From Amblyornis subalaris (Eukaryota; Chordata; Aves; Passeriformes; Ptilonorhynchidae): a stretch of 64,000 bases of DNA. Below, piece after piece: positions 48,801 to 61,800 of the stretch. How positions within the stretch are numbered: the stretch's first letter is position 1; each line of letters opens with the position of its first letter. A program made the position numbers and the translations under genes. The notes under the pieces are model-generated. The model had not been told where the DNA came from. It made no database searches and was given only the letters and a program-made list of their open reading frames with translations. Location of the stretch: assembly GCA_018881555.1 (NCBI GenBank), contig JACAXG010000241.1:253277-317276 (forward strand), read 5' to 3'.

Positions 48801-51800
48801 GCCATCATCTGCTCTGTCACCGCAGAGCCACAATTTTCGTCTGACCCAAACACTTCACCCAGACAGAGTAGAAGGGTCACTGAAATGCAGCTGTTAAGAG
48901 AGAAATGTTGAGATCTTAATGCCATCATTACAGCCAAAAGCAAGCGAAGAACCATCATTTTTCCTTTCAAACACACCCACCACCTAAAAACTATTTCCAG
49001 AAGGAGCTGCATGTTGTTAGGACTAACCTCACTGCAGTCTGGACAGAAAAATGGGAGCTCCTGCTCCATTTTTGGTAGAAACTCTGTGCCCAAGGCATAT
49101 AGAACACTGAGCCAGCGTGCAGGGAAATTGCATCCCCTCCAGCCTTAAGCAATGTCAGGCTGGGAGAGAGGTGAGCAGACTCCTGCTGCTCCCCTGCTCA
49201 ACCCAACACAGACATCACACTGGCAGAGTGCAACACTGTGCTGCATTTCCAGCCCCTAAGTTAGCTGCAAAAAAGCTCTTTTCAAACGAGCACAGCTCAT
49301 GTTTGCCTGGGGTTTGTAGCTTGACTCCTGAAAGCTGCATAGCCATGGAGTTCTCCACAGTCTCCTGCATTCTGAACAAAGACAGGGCACAATCTGACCC
49401 TTATCCAAACAGCAGTACAGAACTCAACAAGTCAGCATGAGAGTTTTCTTGGAAGCCTCATAAAGGACAAAAAGTTCAAATAGGGAAGAAGAAGAAGGTC
49501 TTGGCTTTAGACTCATTCTACCTACAGTAAAACTCTCACTTGAATGGTTATATGTACTGTTTTCTTGCACTTATCTGACATGTTACTGCTCTTTGTGCAA
49601 CAAACTCTAATTCAAAAATAACATTGCCAAGAGTTTTTCACGAAGATCTGTGCGAGACACCACACTCTTAATTTCCGAGTTCTTTGTAACTTCTTACTCA
49701 ACTTCTGTTGAGACATGAGCATGGCTCAAGTGTGACGAGTCTAAAGGAGGAAGGTTCTTGCAGAAAAGGCCTGGATCGCTCCACAGGAAACTCAGTGATT
49801 TCTCAGCTCATCCCAGACATGCCATGCCTCAGTGCTGTGCACGCCTCGGTTCTGCAGTGGCACAAGGAGATCAAGGACAGCCCATGTTACCAGCAGACCT
49901 CCCTGAGGCATGTCAGGATGACAGGCCCCTGGGGACAGCCTTGCTTGTACTCACCCTTGGCCTTTCTCATCCTCTTTGATTCGGAAGCCTTCGATGTGGA
50001 TCTGGTATTTAGCACAACAAGGGATGTCACAGTGTGTGTGACATATAAAATAAGAATAAAACCAACGAAGTCAAAGACATACTTCAAAAGAAAAAAAATC
50101 ACATCCCATTAGGTTTCTTCACAAATATCAGTTAACGCATCCTACAATAATCACTGCATTTTCAGTTCTGTCTTGAACTGGAACAGTCCATTCCAGTTTA
50201 ACACTCACTTTTGCTGATGTTACCCTAACCCACTCACATCCCAGCCCAGGCTTCCTCCACACCCTTCCACCTGCACCATCAGTTTCCTGTCCAGCCAGCA
50301 CTGACACTCATATGCTGGGCATGATTTGCACTATTTACATCATCCAAATCCTCCTGAACTGAGTTCACTACATCCCTGACTAACAGTTGTCTCCCTTCCA
50401 GGAAAAGCAACAGAAGTTATGGTGAGGGCAAAGAGGACAGCTCCCTGTGTGGGAGCCCCACACACAGGGTGTTCAAATCCAAGGACCTTGCACCTCTGTA
50501 GGGTCTAGGCCCAGCACTGAGCACATCCCTGACCATCCTATAGCAGCTCACAACGTAGCTCACTCAGATTACAGCCCAACAAGTACCACATCCCTGTTTA
50601 GGAGACGCATGAATTATTGATGATGTTCAGGAGCCCTATTAAACTGTCTAGTGGGCCAGCAAGAACATTCAGTAGTTCAGACGCATCAAAATGAATAATA
50701 AAGCTTCCTATTTTGAAGTTTGGCCGTTAGAGAAAAGAACCCTGGCAAATATATAATTTTGTGTAATTTCACTTGGATGCTCGCTGTAATAGCCGTAGTA
50801 TTTATGACACCATGAGTCATAACCATACACTGCTCGGATAGCAAAGACACCATTATCCACAACGTTTAAAATCAGAGTCCTCACGCAGGAAAATATCCTG
50901 CTAAAGGCAAGGCCTGCTTATTTGCCTTAAACTATAGGTTTAGTCTATAAATATGTACTATTTCTGTANGTACATCTGTGTCAGCCATGAAATGAGTGTA
51001 AATAAGTGTTATAAAAGGAGAGTTGTAAACATTACGAGAGACACCTTCTAGTAATTATTTAGATCCTTCCTATAAAATAGAAAATCCAATTAAATTTCCT
51101 CCTTATTCTTCAAACGAACACTTGTCATGCAATAATTAAATCATAAAATAAAGCCTCTCAGGAAAAAAAAAAGACTATTACACATTCAGAACATGATACC
51201 CACTCTCATTCTGGCAGCATTTGCGTGTTTCACCGAGTGCAAGGAGAAGACAGAAAACAAAGTTACCATCTTTATTTTGAATGAAGGGCAGTGTGGGCTA
51301 AAGCTGTTTTGAGGGACGTTTTCAGTAAATGTGAGACAAAAGAGAGATTTCTCCATTCAGTTCTGGCAGAGATTCAGCTGCAAACTCGAGAAGTGCCTGC
51401 ACCGAGGGTCAGCACCTCTCTTTGCTTCCTCCTCTTCACATGATGCGTAGGAGACAGTGGCTCCTGAGGATGTAACCCCTTGCTGATTGCCAGCACAGTT
51501 TTCACAGCTACCAGGGACCTTTCTGGGTAAGATAGTGCACGCAGCTTCTAGGATTTCACACATTTCTTCACTGCTGTTAATAATCACTCAGTGTGAACCC
51601 AAGCAGCAAAATATTTATTCTGAAAGACCTGGTGTCTTGATTTAAGGAACCTTCTAGCAGTTTGAGACTCACAGTCCACCTCGACCACTGCACTTAGAGT
51701 GAAACAGTAATCAATATTTGGAGAGATGTTGCTGCATGATGTCCAAAGGTATTTAACAGGATGTGGCTGCTATGTAAATATTATGTAGTTTTTATTTGCT

Positions 51801-53195
51801 AAATCCACATAAAACCTCTTTTTAATAGCCTTCCCTGTTTGCTTGCAATCACCATCCACATAAAAGTCACTAACTTGAGAAAATGGTTTATCTAGAGCTT
51901 TTATATTCTATGTCAAGCCTCAAAGATTGCCCAGAAATGAACCACATTACCCAAAAGTCAACCCTTTGCATTTACAGAGCTCTACCACAAGCAGTAACTG
52001 CCCCAAACTCCAGAAAACAGATTACTGGATCTGTAAACACAGAGTACTCTCAAAAGTGATAGTGAAAGAATTGTTAACAAACAGGTAATTTTGCCTGAGA
52101 AGACACTAAAAGCCTAAAAATACCCCCATTTTCCCAGAACTACATGTGCCCAAACAGTGCCATTGCAATGGATTTTTATATAGCAGTACAGCATCAGCCA
52201 TTATAAAAGATGGCATTGACTACTNCAGGAAGTTTTTTGTCCTTGGATCTTCCTCTTTTCCAGAGTCAGCACCTACATTCGTGCAAAAAAAGAACAGGAT
52301 AACAGGGCCTATTGTCCAAAAAGAGCTACCTGTTCTTATCGTCACTAAAAAATACCCCTCATTTCTTGTATTTCGTTCCAATCAAAAATCTGTCATCGTG
52401 ACAAAGCTGAACTATCTTAGAAAATTATATCGAGATTTTCAAGCTTGACCTCTTAGCTACCCATCATCAGAGAAACCACTGCCATTACAACATACATCCA
52501 AGCCCCTTAGGATGCTTTTCATACTATTAGGAAGTCTAGTGTTCAATTTCAGCATTTTCTCATTTTTCCTCAATCAGCCAGAAGCAAAAAAAAAGTCCCT
52601 GAGCAACAGAGAGCAAAAGAGAAAATTCTATCTATCTCAGTATCTTCTCACAGAAATCTCAAAAAAGAAATCAGAGGTGAATATAGCTGTATAATTATTA
52701 TTCACAAAGTGCTTCCAGTGAGCTTTTTACTCATCTCTGGGAGATGCAGCCTTCTGTATCAATGTCAAACAACATTGCAAACCCACTTGCAAACTCTATA
52801 AAGGGTTCTGAATTCCTCATTGCCTGGGGCAGTGATGTGGCTGGTAGTCATTTCCTGATCAAAATTATCTTCTGGAATAGCCCAGGACATGGCCTGTACA
52901 AGAAAACATTGATGCAGCTGTAGAGCAGCACTATTTAGAGACTAAGAAGAGATTGGGGATTGTTTCTTTGCTTGTTTATGACAGATATACTGAGAGTCCT
53001 TCATTTAGATTCTGGAGTTAGTTCCTCCTTCAACCACAGCTCATAGTCAGACGACAAACAGAGCATTAAAGCTACATGACTTGCCAAGCTTGTAAAGCCT
53101 TAATAAGAGATCCATTGGAAAGCATTACACAAAAATTTAAGTATTTGTTTGTCTTACAGGCAAGTCACTTCATTTCTTCCAGCTTCATTCCTGTC
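45833..53195. other. Unassigned non-coding sequence
   Basis: No confirmed gene. Includes AT-rich stretches at 47,300-47,560 and 50,600-51,130 that look like candidate conserved non-coding DNA, and a possible short exon on the minus strand at 49,955-50,001. The 134-codon plus frame at 49,708-50,112 lies antisense to that exon candidate and shows no domain. Confidence 0.5.
49955..50001 (-). other. Candidate 47-nt coding exon
   Basis: On the minus strand, CTAAATACCAG|ATC (first exon base 50,001) and CCAAGG|GTGAGT (last exon base 49,955) bound 47 bases. One frame reads IHIEGFRIKEDEKGQ, a composition typical of real protein, and the purine-rich GAATCAAAGAGGATGAGAAA segment resembles exonic splicing enhancers. 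The frame stays open upstream through the acceptor for a short way, so a longer exon is possible. I do not recognise the protein, and no flanking exon is visible. The complementary strand is also open here, which weakens the case. Confidence 0.3.
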
Positions 53196-53221
53196 GGGGG
53201 TGGGGGTGGGGGAGCTCAGGG
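53196..53221 (+). other. G-quadruplex-forming motif
   Basis: Three G5 tracts separated by single T bases, then a GGG tract six bases later, satisfy the G3+N1-7 rule on the plus strand. No promoter or gene is recognised beside it. Confidence 0.7.
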
Positions 53222-53806
53222 AAGTGAAATCCAGGAACATGAAACAGGCACAGATACCAACTCAGTTTTCCATCATGCCATTTTACATGTGCCAGTGCTA
53301 CAGCCAAGGGATGCTTGTGATGGACCTCGCTGGCTTTACTGGTCAGGAAGGTTCACTCAGCACACCACGTGCCCAGGTGCCATCCCCCAGGCAACAGACC
53401 TGGAGGAAATACAGAGTCACCAAGACCTGCCCCCCGAATAATGAGCTGGGCTGCACAGTGTGAGACACAAGCCTTTTTCTTCCCCCTACAAAATGTCAGT
53501 ACCATGGAAGCAACGAACACCCTGTGAGATTACTGCAGTCATCTCACACTGCTCTGCAAGTCACTGCACAAGTTAGGTGTCAAAGCTGAACCTTGCATTC
53601 ATTGGTGAAGTATGAACTTTCCTAATATTTTGTAAAAATAGTGATATAAAAAAATGTGAAAATACCTGTAAACAGTAGAGATTTGTACTTGGAAATGTAA
53701 TAAAACACAGGGAGTTAAACTCTTTGTACCCTCAGGAAGAGTGGCAATGCTAAGCAGCCCACAGTAGAAGCAACACCCTAAAGTGTGGAAAGGCTTAAAA
53801 ACAGCT
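53222..53806. other. Unassigned non-coding sequence
   Basis: Nothing recognised. Overlapping frames at 53,076-53,463 arise from the GC-rich segment around the G-quadruplex motif and have no domain. Confidence 0.5.
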
Positions 53807-53899
53807 GGCACTGGTTGACAAGGTANTGGATGGTCAAAGATTGGACTTGATGATCTTGGAGGTCTTTTCTAACCGAAATGATTCTGTGACTCTGTGATC
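53807..53899 (+). mobile_element. CR1 LINE 3'-end fragment
   Basis: Plus-oriented CR1 tail: 'ggttgacaaggt', 'gattggacttgatgatcttg', 'gaggtcttttctaaccgaaa', ending in 'tgattctgtgactctgtgat', a two-unit form of the terminal repeat. It is short and 5'-truncated, with one N at 53,826. Confidence 0.9.
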
Positions 53900-56800
53900 A
53901 TATGCAGTTACTGAAGAGTTTACATGGCAGGACAATAAAACAATCACTGTAAGTCATCTTCTCCTAACTAAGATACACATTTTAAAACACTGTGACCTTT
54001 AAAACCTTTTCCGAGATGTGAGGACAGATAGAAAAGGAGTCACACGAGCCCAAGCAACCCAAACAACAACAGAACAGACCCCTGTAAGCACAGGGTGCTC
54101 ACTGCTTCAGCAGGGAGGGAGACAACTTACCCTCCCGGGTATCTCTTCCCCCAAATTAGCATCATTAACACAGTATTCACACCTCCTGTCTCCCAGCCCG
54201 CAGGAGGTTTCACTGAAGTGCTGCAAGCAGACACAGCATTTGCCCTGCCACAGATGAAAGAGCCAGGGGGAAACCAGACTTTAACTACTGCAACTCTTCA
54301 GAAAATTAATGGGAAGCCCAAGTTTCTCCAGCCTACTTTGACAGACTAAAGCAACACAAACCGTACAACACAAATTGGAGGAATAAAAAGAGAACTATCA
54401 TAAAATCTGCAGCCAGCAGCAGACAGGGGCAAAGTTTAAATCTCCAGTTAATAGCATCTATTACTTTCAGGGCTCACCACAGACTAAAGCATTTCATTGC
54501 ACTTTGGAAAAAAAAATACCNCTCCTCAGGCTGAAAAGAGGACTTCATCAAGCACTCCCATGGCCTGAGGGTGGTATTCAGTTTGGGGTCTTCCTGCTGT
54601 TCCCCAGTCCCTGCAGAGTCTCGGGGGGCCTGGCCACCTCCAGGCAGCACCGCGGGTCCCCGTGTCCTTTGTCAGGTGAAGGGTCCGAGGCGGTTCCCAG
54701 CCCCTTTCCTGAGGCTCCGGCCCTTTCTCTGCAGCTCCCACTGCAGCTGCTCACGGAGCCACCTGCACCAGGTGTGCTCCCCGACAGCCAACATGACAAC
54801 CTTTTATCACAACCGTGCTCCAACCCAAATTCCAATCATCTAAACATTAAAAAATGTACACTTGCCTTTTAATATTTATAAATGTGTACTTAAAGTTAGT
54901 AATGCTCGTTCTAATATCTGCACCATAACTTGATAGCATCTGCACTGGGAGATAGCAGCAATAACTCCAATCTAACCAAATTTTGTTTGCAAGTAGCACA
55001 AGGTTATCACTTTGGCAAAGGATTTTACAGCTTAATGTCCACCCAGTGGTTAACCTTCAGAGAAACAAAGAGCGGGGGCAATACACACCACCCAGGTAGA
55101 ATGGCTACTGCCTTTAGCATATTTATAATTTGGTTTAACAAAAAATCTAGGTATTTCTCTTTGCAAAACGTATTTTTATTCAGCTTTTACTAAGAGTTAC
55201 ATTGTTTTTCTATGCACTGTATCTGCATTAACGATCATTATAGTAATATCTGTCTAACATGCCCTTGGCTCATCAGCCTCACTCGAAGCACGGTGTGACT
55301 TGGCAGCATGATGAGCAGCTCCTCTCTGTGCTTTCCATTCTGTTTAGGGGCATAGGCTGCTGGGCTGCATTTGCATACATTAGATGAGCACAGGTGTCCC
55401 TACTGCTAAGACACCCATAAAACATTCTTTTAAGAACAGAATGAATCAACTCAACCTAAAAAGGAGTCTAAACATTCTTAAATAATCATGGCATCCTCAT
55501 TTTGAAGAAAACCAACTTTTAAGCATCCATGGCTTAAAAGTTATTAAGATTTCTAGGAGAAATATTCTTCAGCCCCAATAGAGCACATGTTTTATTTAAA
55601 TTAGCATTACACCTAAGAGCTTTAGCACATATTTTCTTCTCAGGCAGTCCTTATTACTTTGTGACTGTTTCGTATCACCCCTAAATAACACTGTCACCAG
55701 CTAAATGGATAGAGTGAGCTATACTTACAGATGATTTATACTGAACTAAAACATGTATCAGGAGGCATATTTCTACCCTGAGTCTCTAGATACAGCTCCC
55801 TGTGGCAGCGAAGGAACTATGAGCCTTTCTGCCCTGAATTTCTAACAAGATCATTTGCATATNCACACACTCCTGAGCTCTGGCACACACAACTTTGCAC
55901 CAAGTTGGAAACCTCCATCTGGGGAAGGCACATCGTGTGCTTCACCCTGTTCCTAACGTCCNCTGAAGCCGCTGCAGGCATCACTTGGCACAGCTCACGA
56001 CAGGCACTCCTCTGCTTCTGGAAGGAGAGGGAAAAAACAGACAGGAAGAATCATGTCCAGTGTTATTCAGCAATCCCAGGGCATGCACTGGAGCAGTCAG
56101 AGCTGTAGGGATTTATGGACTCACCTGTATGAACGGAAGAACCCTCATCCTTACTGGTGAGCTTGAACAGTGGAGAGCTGGGTGCTGGAGACCAGTGATG
56201 TCAATGAAGTGCTTCTGTCTTCCCACTGGTTCTTTTTGTGTTATCCTAAGGAAGCTCCAAGGGCTCCTCCAAAAATTTTGCAGGTACAAAGCAACAACCA
56301 CAAAAGATATCATATGAANAAAACACGACGATGAAATAAAATAATTCTATCAGTAAAGCTGATCATCAAGTGAGGATAAATCAAACTATGGTGTTGGATA
56401 CGAGAGCAGTGATGGTGACAGTGAAGAAGCAGGAACTAGAGCTCTAACACCTGCAGCATCACTCCTCTGATTTAGCTGCTCAGTGCCCTGGATTATGTAT
56501 TTTACTTGCTAACAGAGGTATTTTTAAATGCAACTTCAAACTTAGCNATTAAAAAAATGAAATATATTTTTCTACAGAGTTCAGACCTTGTTTCAGATTT
56601 GAAGGTATACTGGAGAAAATCAACAATCCACAAATAAAGAATGAACCTCTAAGTAACCATAAAGACGCAGAGAGAAAAGCCCCCCAAACCCTCCACATAC
56701 CTCCTCCTACTGCTTTGGGTCTCTCCCTTCCCTGTGTGGCCATGATTTTCATAAATTTTCAGCATCACACTTATCAGATTGTATTGCCACTGATCAGAGC

Positions 56801-58594
56801 TCAAAAGGCAGTGCAATTTCTCAAGCAGCACAATCACATAAGGGCTCATAACCAAACACAAGGACTTCTGCCTTCATCTCACCACACTGCAACCATTTCA
56901 AGGAGACTCAAGGGAGAGAAACACAAGCTCCTACTCAATCAGGTCCAAGGAGTCCTGCAAGTAAACCCCAGGACTGGCTCGGATACAAGGATGTGGCTGT
57001 TTGTGCAAAGCAAAGCAACGCCACAAGGAAAGGCCAGCGCTTTTGGAAAGAGGCTGTTACACAGGAAAATTTGCCATCTTGTAAAATCATCCTTTCCTCA
57101 CCCACGTGGCGTTAGGCACAGCCCCCACTGGGCTGTGCTTGAACACAGTCACAACAGCCGGGCAGACGTGATGCTGATCACTGCTGCCAGGATAAATTAG
57201 GATTATTATATTCTCACCCTGCTTTGTAGATTATTCTCTAAGCATCTGCTATTTGCCACTGTTGGAGACAGGATACCAGGCTGTCAGTAATTGTTACTGT
57301 CAAGGAAACAAATGGACTGCTCAAGAAAAAACTGCGAAAAAAACGAAGGTGGCAAAAAGAGAGAGAAAGACGTAATGAAGGTGGAATCACAGAGCCCCAG
57401 AGATGAGGACAAGGGGTGCTAAATGAGTAATAAATACCAGGGCGAGCACTGAGGGGATAGGAAATAGAAAGCAACACGCCTGTGATTGGAATAGGAAAGA
57501 TTTTACTCCGTATTCCTGCTAGAAGGAAAATATCTCAAGGGCAGAACAATGGAAAAAGATCATCAAGCTAAGAAAAAGACACAAGTGAGGCAAGGAGCTA
57601 GACAGGGGAGTTTTGGATGGGCCCCAAATATTAGTCCAGCAACTTCAAGTGGTCAAGATGGTTATCCAAGCTGGACATGAGACCCAGAGCAACATCACAG
57701 AGCAATGGCTAGACGACTGAACTCCTAGGGAATGAAAAGAAAGTAATTAAATTAAACACCAAGAGAAATCCCAGAACCAACAAAAAGTATGGGAGAGAAA
57801 GAGTGTGCAAAAAAAAAAAAAAATTGTAATTTGCTTTATCCTTGTCGTGGATGATTTTATGAAGACCTCAAAAGCAACAGAAACCTGTTCAGGCTCTCCT
57901 GGAAAATATCACCCAGTGGCCAGCAGGAAGCTGAAAGCAATAGAAATCNTTGTGATTGCAGGGCCCCCTGTATCTGCATGTGATGGGAACCTCAATCAGC
58001 CTTTTGAATAATCCTGAAATTTTTTAATATACTTAATAAAGGAGGGGAATAGCAGCTGTGCCAGCACTGCAAACTTGTTTTTTGCAAACAGCCCAGTGAC
58101 ACACCACACACTGACTGTAAGAATATCATTACCTGAAATTACTACAGAACACTTTAAAAATCACTGATAATTGACAAGATGTAATTTTAATGAGGAACCA
58201 TCAGCGAATGGAAGTGCTTTTAACTGGGCCTACAGAGACAAGTTTCACAGCCCAATGCAACTTGGAACTGGCTTGAGTGATAAATATTGCCAAACTTAGA
58301 TAAGCACAGTCAAACAACTCAGTCTCCTCCATTTGCCCAGCCCTACCAAAGATCAGACACTGTAACACAGAAGAACAAAAGCCTACTTGTCTAGGATCAA
58401 AGAATGCAGGGGTGAATTATATACTCCGCTTACAGAAGGGGGAACTGCATGTTGAAAGTTGGATAATTAAAAATATATATGGGAGTCAGGGCAGATAAAT
58501 GGAACACAAGGTCCCAGGGCCATGCAGGAGCTACAAGATCTGATGACACATTTAAGTGTTTCAAGAGGCAAGGTTAGAAAGGTGATGTTGTTTC
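53900..58594. other. Unassigned non-coding sequence with a GC-rich patch
   Basis: No identified gene. A GC-rich patch at about 54,560-54,790 carries around nine CpGs but by rough count falls below the usual CpG-island ratio. A 15-base A run lies at 57,809-57,823. The largest frame in the window (161 codons, plus, 56,715-57,200) shows no domain or signal. Six N bases occur between 54,522 and 57,949. Confidence 0.5.
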
Positions 58595-58800
58595 TGTGTA
58601 TGGTGCTAGTGAGAACATTATCAAAATGTGGCATTCTGCAGTCCCTGAGTAGCCACCTCTAATGTCCACAGCTCAAAAAGATGCTGAAAAACAGAGAGAA
58701 ATGCATAGAATTTAAGGGCCTGGAAACAGATTGTGTGGAAAGTGTTTAAATTCTGTGATCTCTCCAGCAAAAAGAAGGCTGAATAATGATTTGTCCACAT
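58595..58800 (+). mobile_element. Ancient CR1/L3-like LINE relic
   Basis: Plus-oriented. The ordered matches are 'tggtgctagtgagaac', 'gggcctggaaacag', 'aaagtgtttaaattctgtga' and 'agcaaaaagaaggctgaataatga', which follow the C-terminal ORF2 region of old amniote CR1/L3 LINEs with many substitutions. No frame survives intact. The assignment is by eye and less certain than for the young CR1 copies. Confidence 0.45.
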
Positions 58801-61800
58801 CACGGGAAATGATCTGCATTACTAGCAGGCTCCTTAATTAAGCATACAAAGGACNAAGATGATTCAATTTGTGGAACAAGAAAATAAACTCAGATTTGAT
58901 TTATTATTTTATAAATCACCAGAAATAATTACTTACCAAAACAACTACCCTCAGGACACCTTTGAGATCCAGTTATCTGCACTCTTTAAATAAGCCCAAA
59001 TATTCTTCTGAAAGGCAAGGAGAAGTTGCTGAGTGAAATTTTCTCTAGGCTGTGTCATCAGGATGATCCCAAGAATCATGTATGCATTACAGAAGAGGGG
59101 ACTGTTAGAGAATGTTTGCCATATTCACACTACAATGCTCAGGCTTACTTGTTTACATGAGGCTTTATTTGCACACAGTTGTAGAAAATAGAGAATGTGG
59201 TGATTAACATTTAAAACAGGTAAGTTATCAAGGCAAGAGCGCTCTTTGTTACAGATACATTCACATTTATTCCAGCATTCAGCTATTTTATTGTCATAAG
59301 CCAAGCACATAGTACTGGGTACCATAAAATCTAAAAATACAGGCTTTTTCAAAGCGAGCGTGTATTAAATTTAATCCATAACTGTAAGAGTTCCAGTAGA
59401 CCTACAACAGCCCCCATTAGAAACATTAAGATTACAGTCTTCCAGATAACAATGTCCACAGTAACTCTGTGCAAACCACTATATACATTAAAGTGTGGAT
59501 AATTAATATGCTTCTGCATTTTATTATTTTTTCCTCTGCAAGGAATAGCTGTTCTAAAATCATACATGTCTGCCCAGAGCTTCCTGAATGTCGCANATGC
59601 TGAAAAAGAATGGAGCTAGGCATTTGTGGTCAAATGCTGCAACTCTTGGCAGGAAAACACGCTCAAAATTCCACATTTTGGCTGAAACAAGCCTGCTGGG
59701 TAAATCCCAAATATAAAATTTTTTATGGGACAAATCTCACACTACCGNTCTGCTCTCTGCAGCAGTAGCTGCCTGCATCCAATCAAGGTGTTGGGAAGTG
59801 GGCAGGAGCAGGAGATCCACAACACCCACTGACACAAACACCTATTATCCACATCACTCTCTAAACTGACACAGATTTTCCCACTTCAGTTTCACCATAA
59901 AGCCTGGAACATTCGAGTCTGGTAGATATAATTGCTATTTAACAGGAGGGGGGAAAGCATGACTTGCAGTACCAATCAAAGAGATTGTTTATAGAATAAA
60001 GTAGCAATATCAGTTCCCAGTGAGCAGAAACACAATGGTATCTGCTGTTGGGGTGCTCAGTGGAAAACAGCAGCAGATGCTTCACAGCCCCACTCNATAA
60101 CATGGACTGACAAAATGGCTCAAGTTCAGCAAGGCAGAATTAAACCTGTAGGGTTGGATCCCCCACCAAACCCCTCAAAGGAGCTTGGAGCAGCCCAGGT
60201 GGGGCTGTGGTTTGCTGAATGTGNACTGAAACCAGCTGACATTGTGTGGTGGGGTTCATCCCACCCAGGGCTTTTGCCACCACCCCACACTATGCCCNGA
60301 GCCAGTCACGCAGGCTCCATCCTCGGGACTAGAGAGGACTGGGTATTTCTAGCCTGCAGTTCATCTCATCTTGCTCTAGACTCCTGATATAAGTCGGGGT
60401 AATGGTTCCCTCAGAGTGCTTTCTCCTGTGCTGTGAATGAAATCTAAACATGAAGCTCCAATGTAAATGCTTGTGTCGTCAGATTAACGCCTTTCTGTCT
60501 GTCAGTGCCAGGTAATTATATCTGTAATGGCCAGTGAGATCTTCCATACTGTCACCACCCAAGAAATAAAGCTGGGACAGAGCAGGGAGACCAACTTTGC
60601 CACTGCTTGAGCTGGAATCAAAATTTATTCCTTGCTACCTAGTATCTGTGGAGGGAAAAAAGACATCAAATTACAGAAATTGGTCTTAAAGGAACCAGGT
60701 TACCAGAACATGTCCTCTGCCCTGCTGCCCAGAAGACCAGTGTGATGATCAATTTGTGTTCTGGCTGGAGACCAAATTAGCTGAAGTAGTTACTGTGCAG
60801 TTTGAATCCACGGACTGTGGCCCAAGGGTGGAAAAATCGTGGCTGGCTGTGGGGCTCCCTGTACCGTGTCCTAGCTCACCAATAAAGTGCAGCTTTGCTG
60901 GGCAACAACCTCCCACCTCTATTTGTCCCCTTATCTGCTGTGCAGAAACCATAGAACTCATACAATATTTAGAGCACGGAAGGAGTATTATAGTGATGGG
61001 GAGGTGATGTAATTTCTCTAATGTTTGTTGACTTATGGCTAGAATGTGCAATTCAACAGCTGAGGAACCCATCATTTCTATTCATGCTGCACTGCTCAGA
61101 AGTGCACACATTTCAGTCCATGTCAGCTGAACAAAGGTAGCCAGATCCTTGGACACTTGCCACCGCAGCTATGTAGTAGAATTATGGTGCCTTGAACATT
61201 TTATGATCTCTGATGATAGCAGCATTTACACTGGGCTGATGGTTCAAATTAATCTGATATTCAGAAGTTACAGCATTTAATTAGGATTGGTAATAAAAAT
61301 TATAGCATTGAAGAAGCATTATGACAGCATCTGTCCTGAAACGGGGGTGGGGGAATCAGTCAGTGTTTAAAACAAAGCAATAAATTAATATTAAAAGTGA
61401 CTAACAACCAAAGAAAATGACCTTCTGGAACAATAAACAATAGATAGCAGCTGCCTCATCTTTGGGGTGGAGAGTCACTTGATAATTTTGCACCTCAAAA
61501 CATTTCTTTGATGTGGTGTAAAACCCTCTCTACAATACAAGTCCCTTTTTGTGCATTTTCTAAGCAACTAAAGCCTAGCACTCCATTTTTACTTTTATTG
61601 CCTTTCAGACTGGTGAGAGCAATATAATGATTCATCATTAAAGTACTCTTTAAGCAGCTTTGTTCCTATTTGTTGCTATATATATTAAATAGAAATTGCT
61701 CTTTGAATTCACCTCTAAAGTCAGACTCGGTTTTTTATCTAACAAGAACGGTATCTCCAGTCATCATCTGAATGCAGCAAAGTGAGAAAACCTTTTGCAT

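Noticed and set aside
56715..57200. 161-codon plus-strand open frame
   Set aside because: Longest frame in the window, but no domain, signal peptide or repeat is recognisable, it lacks splice context, and frames of this length are expected by chance in 64 kb.
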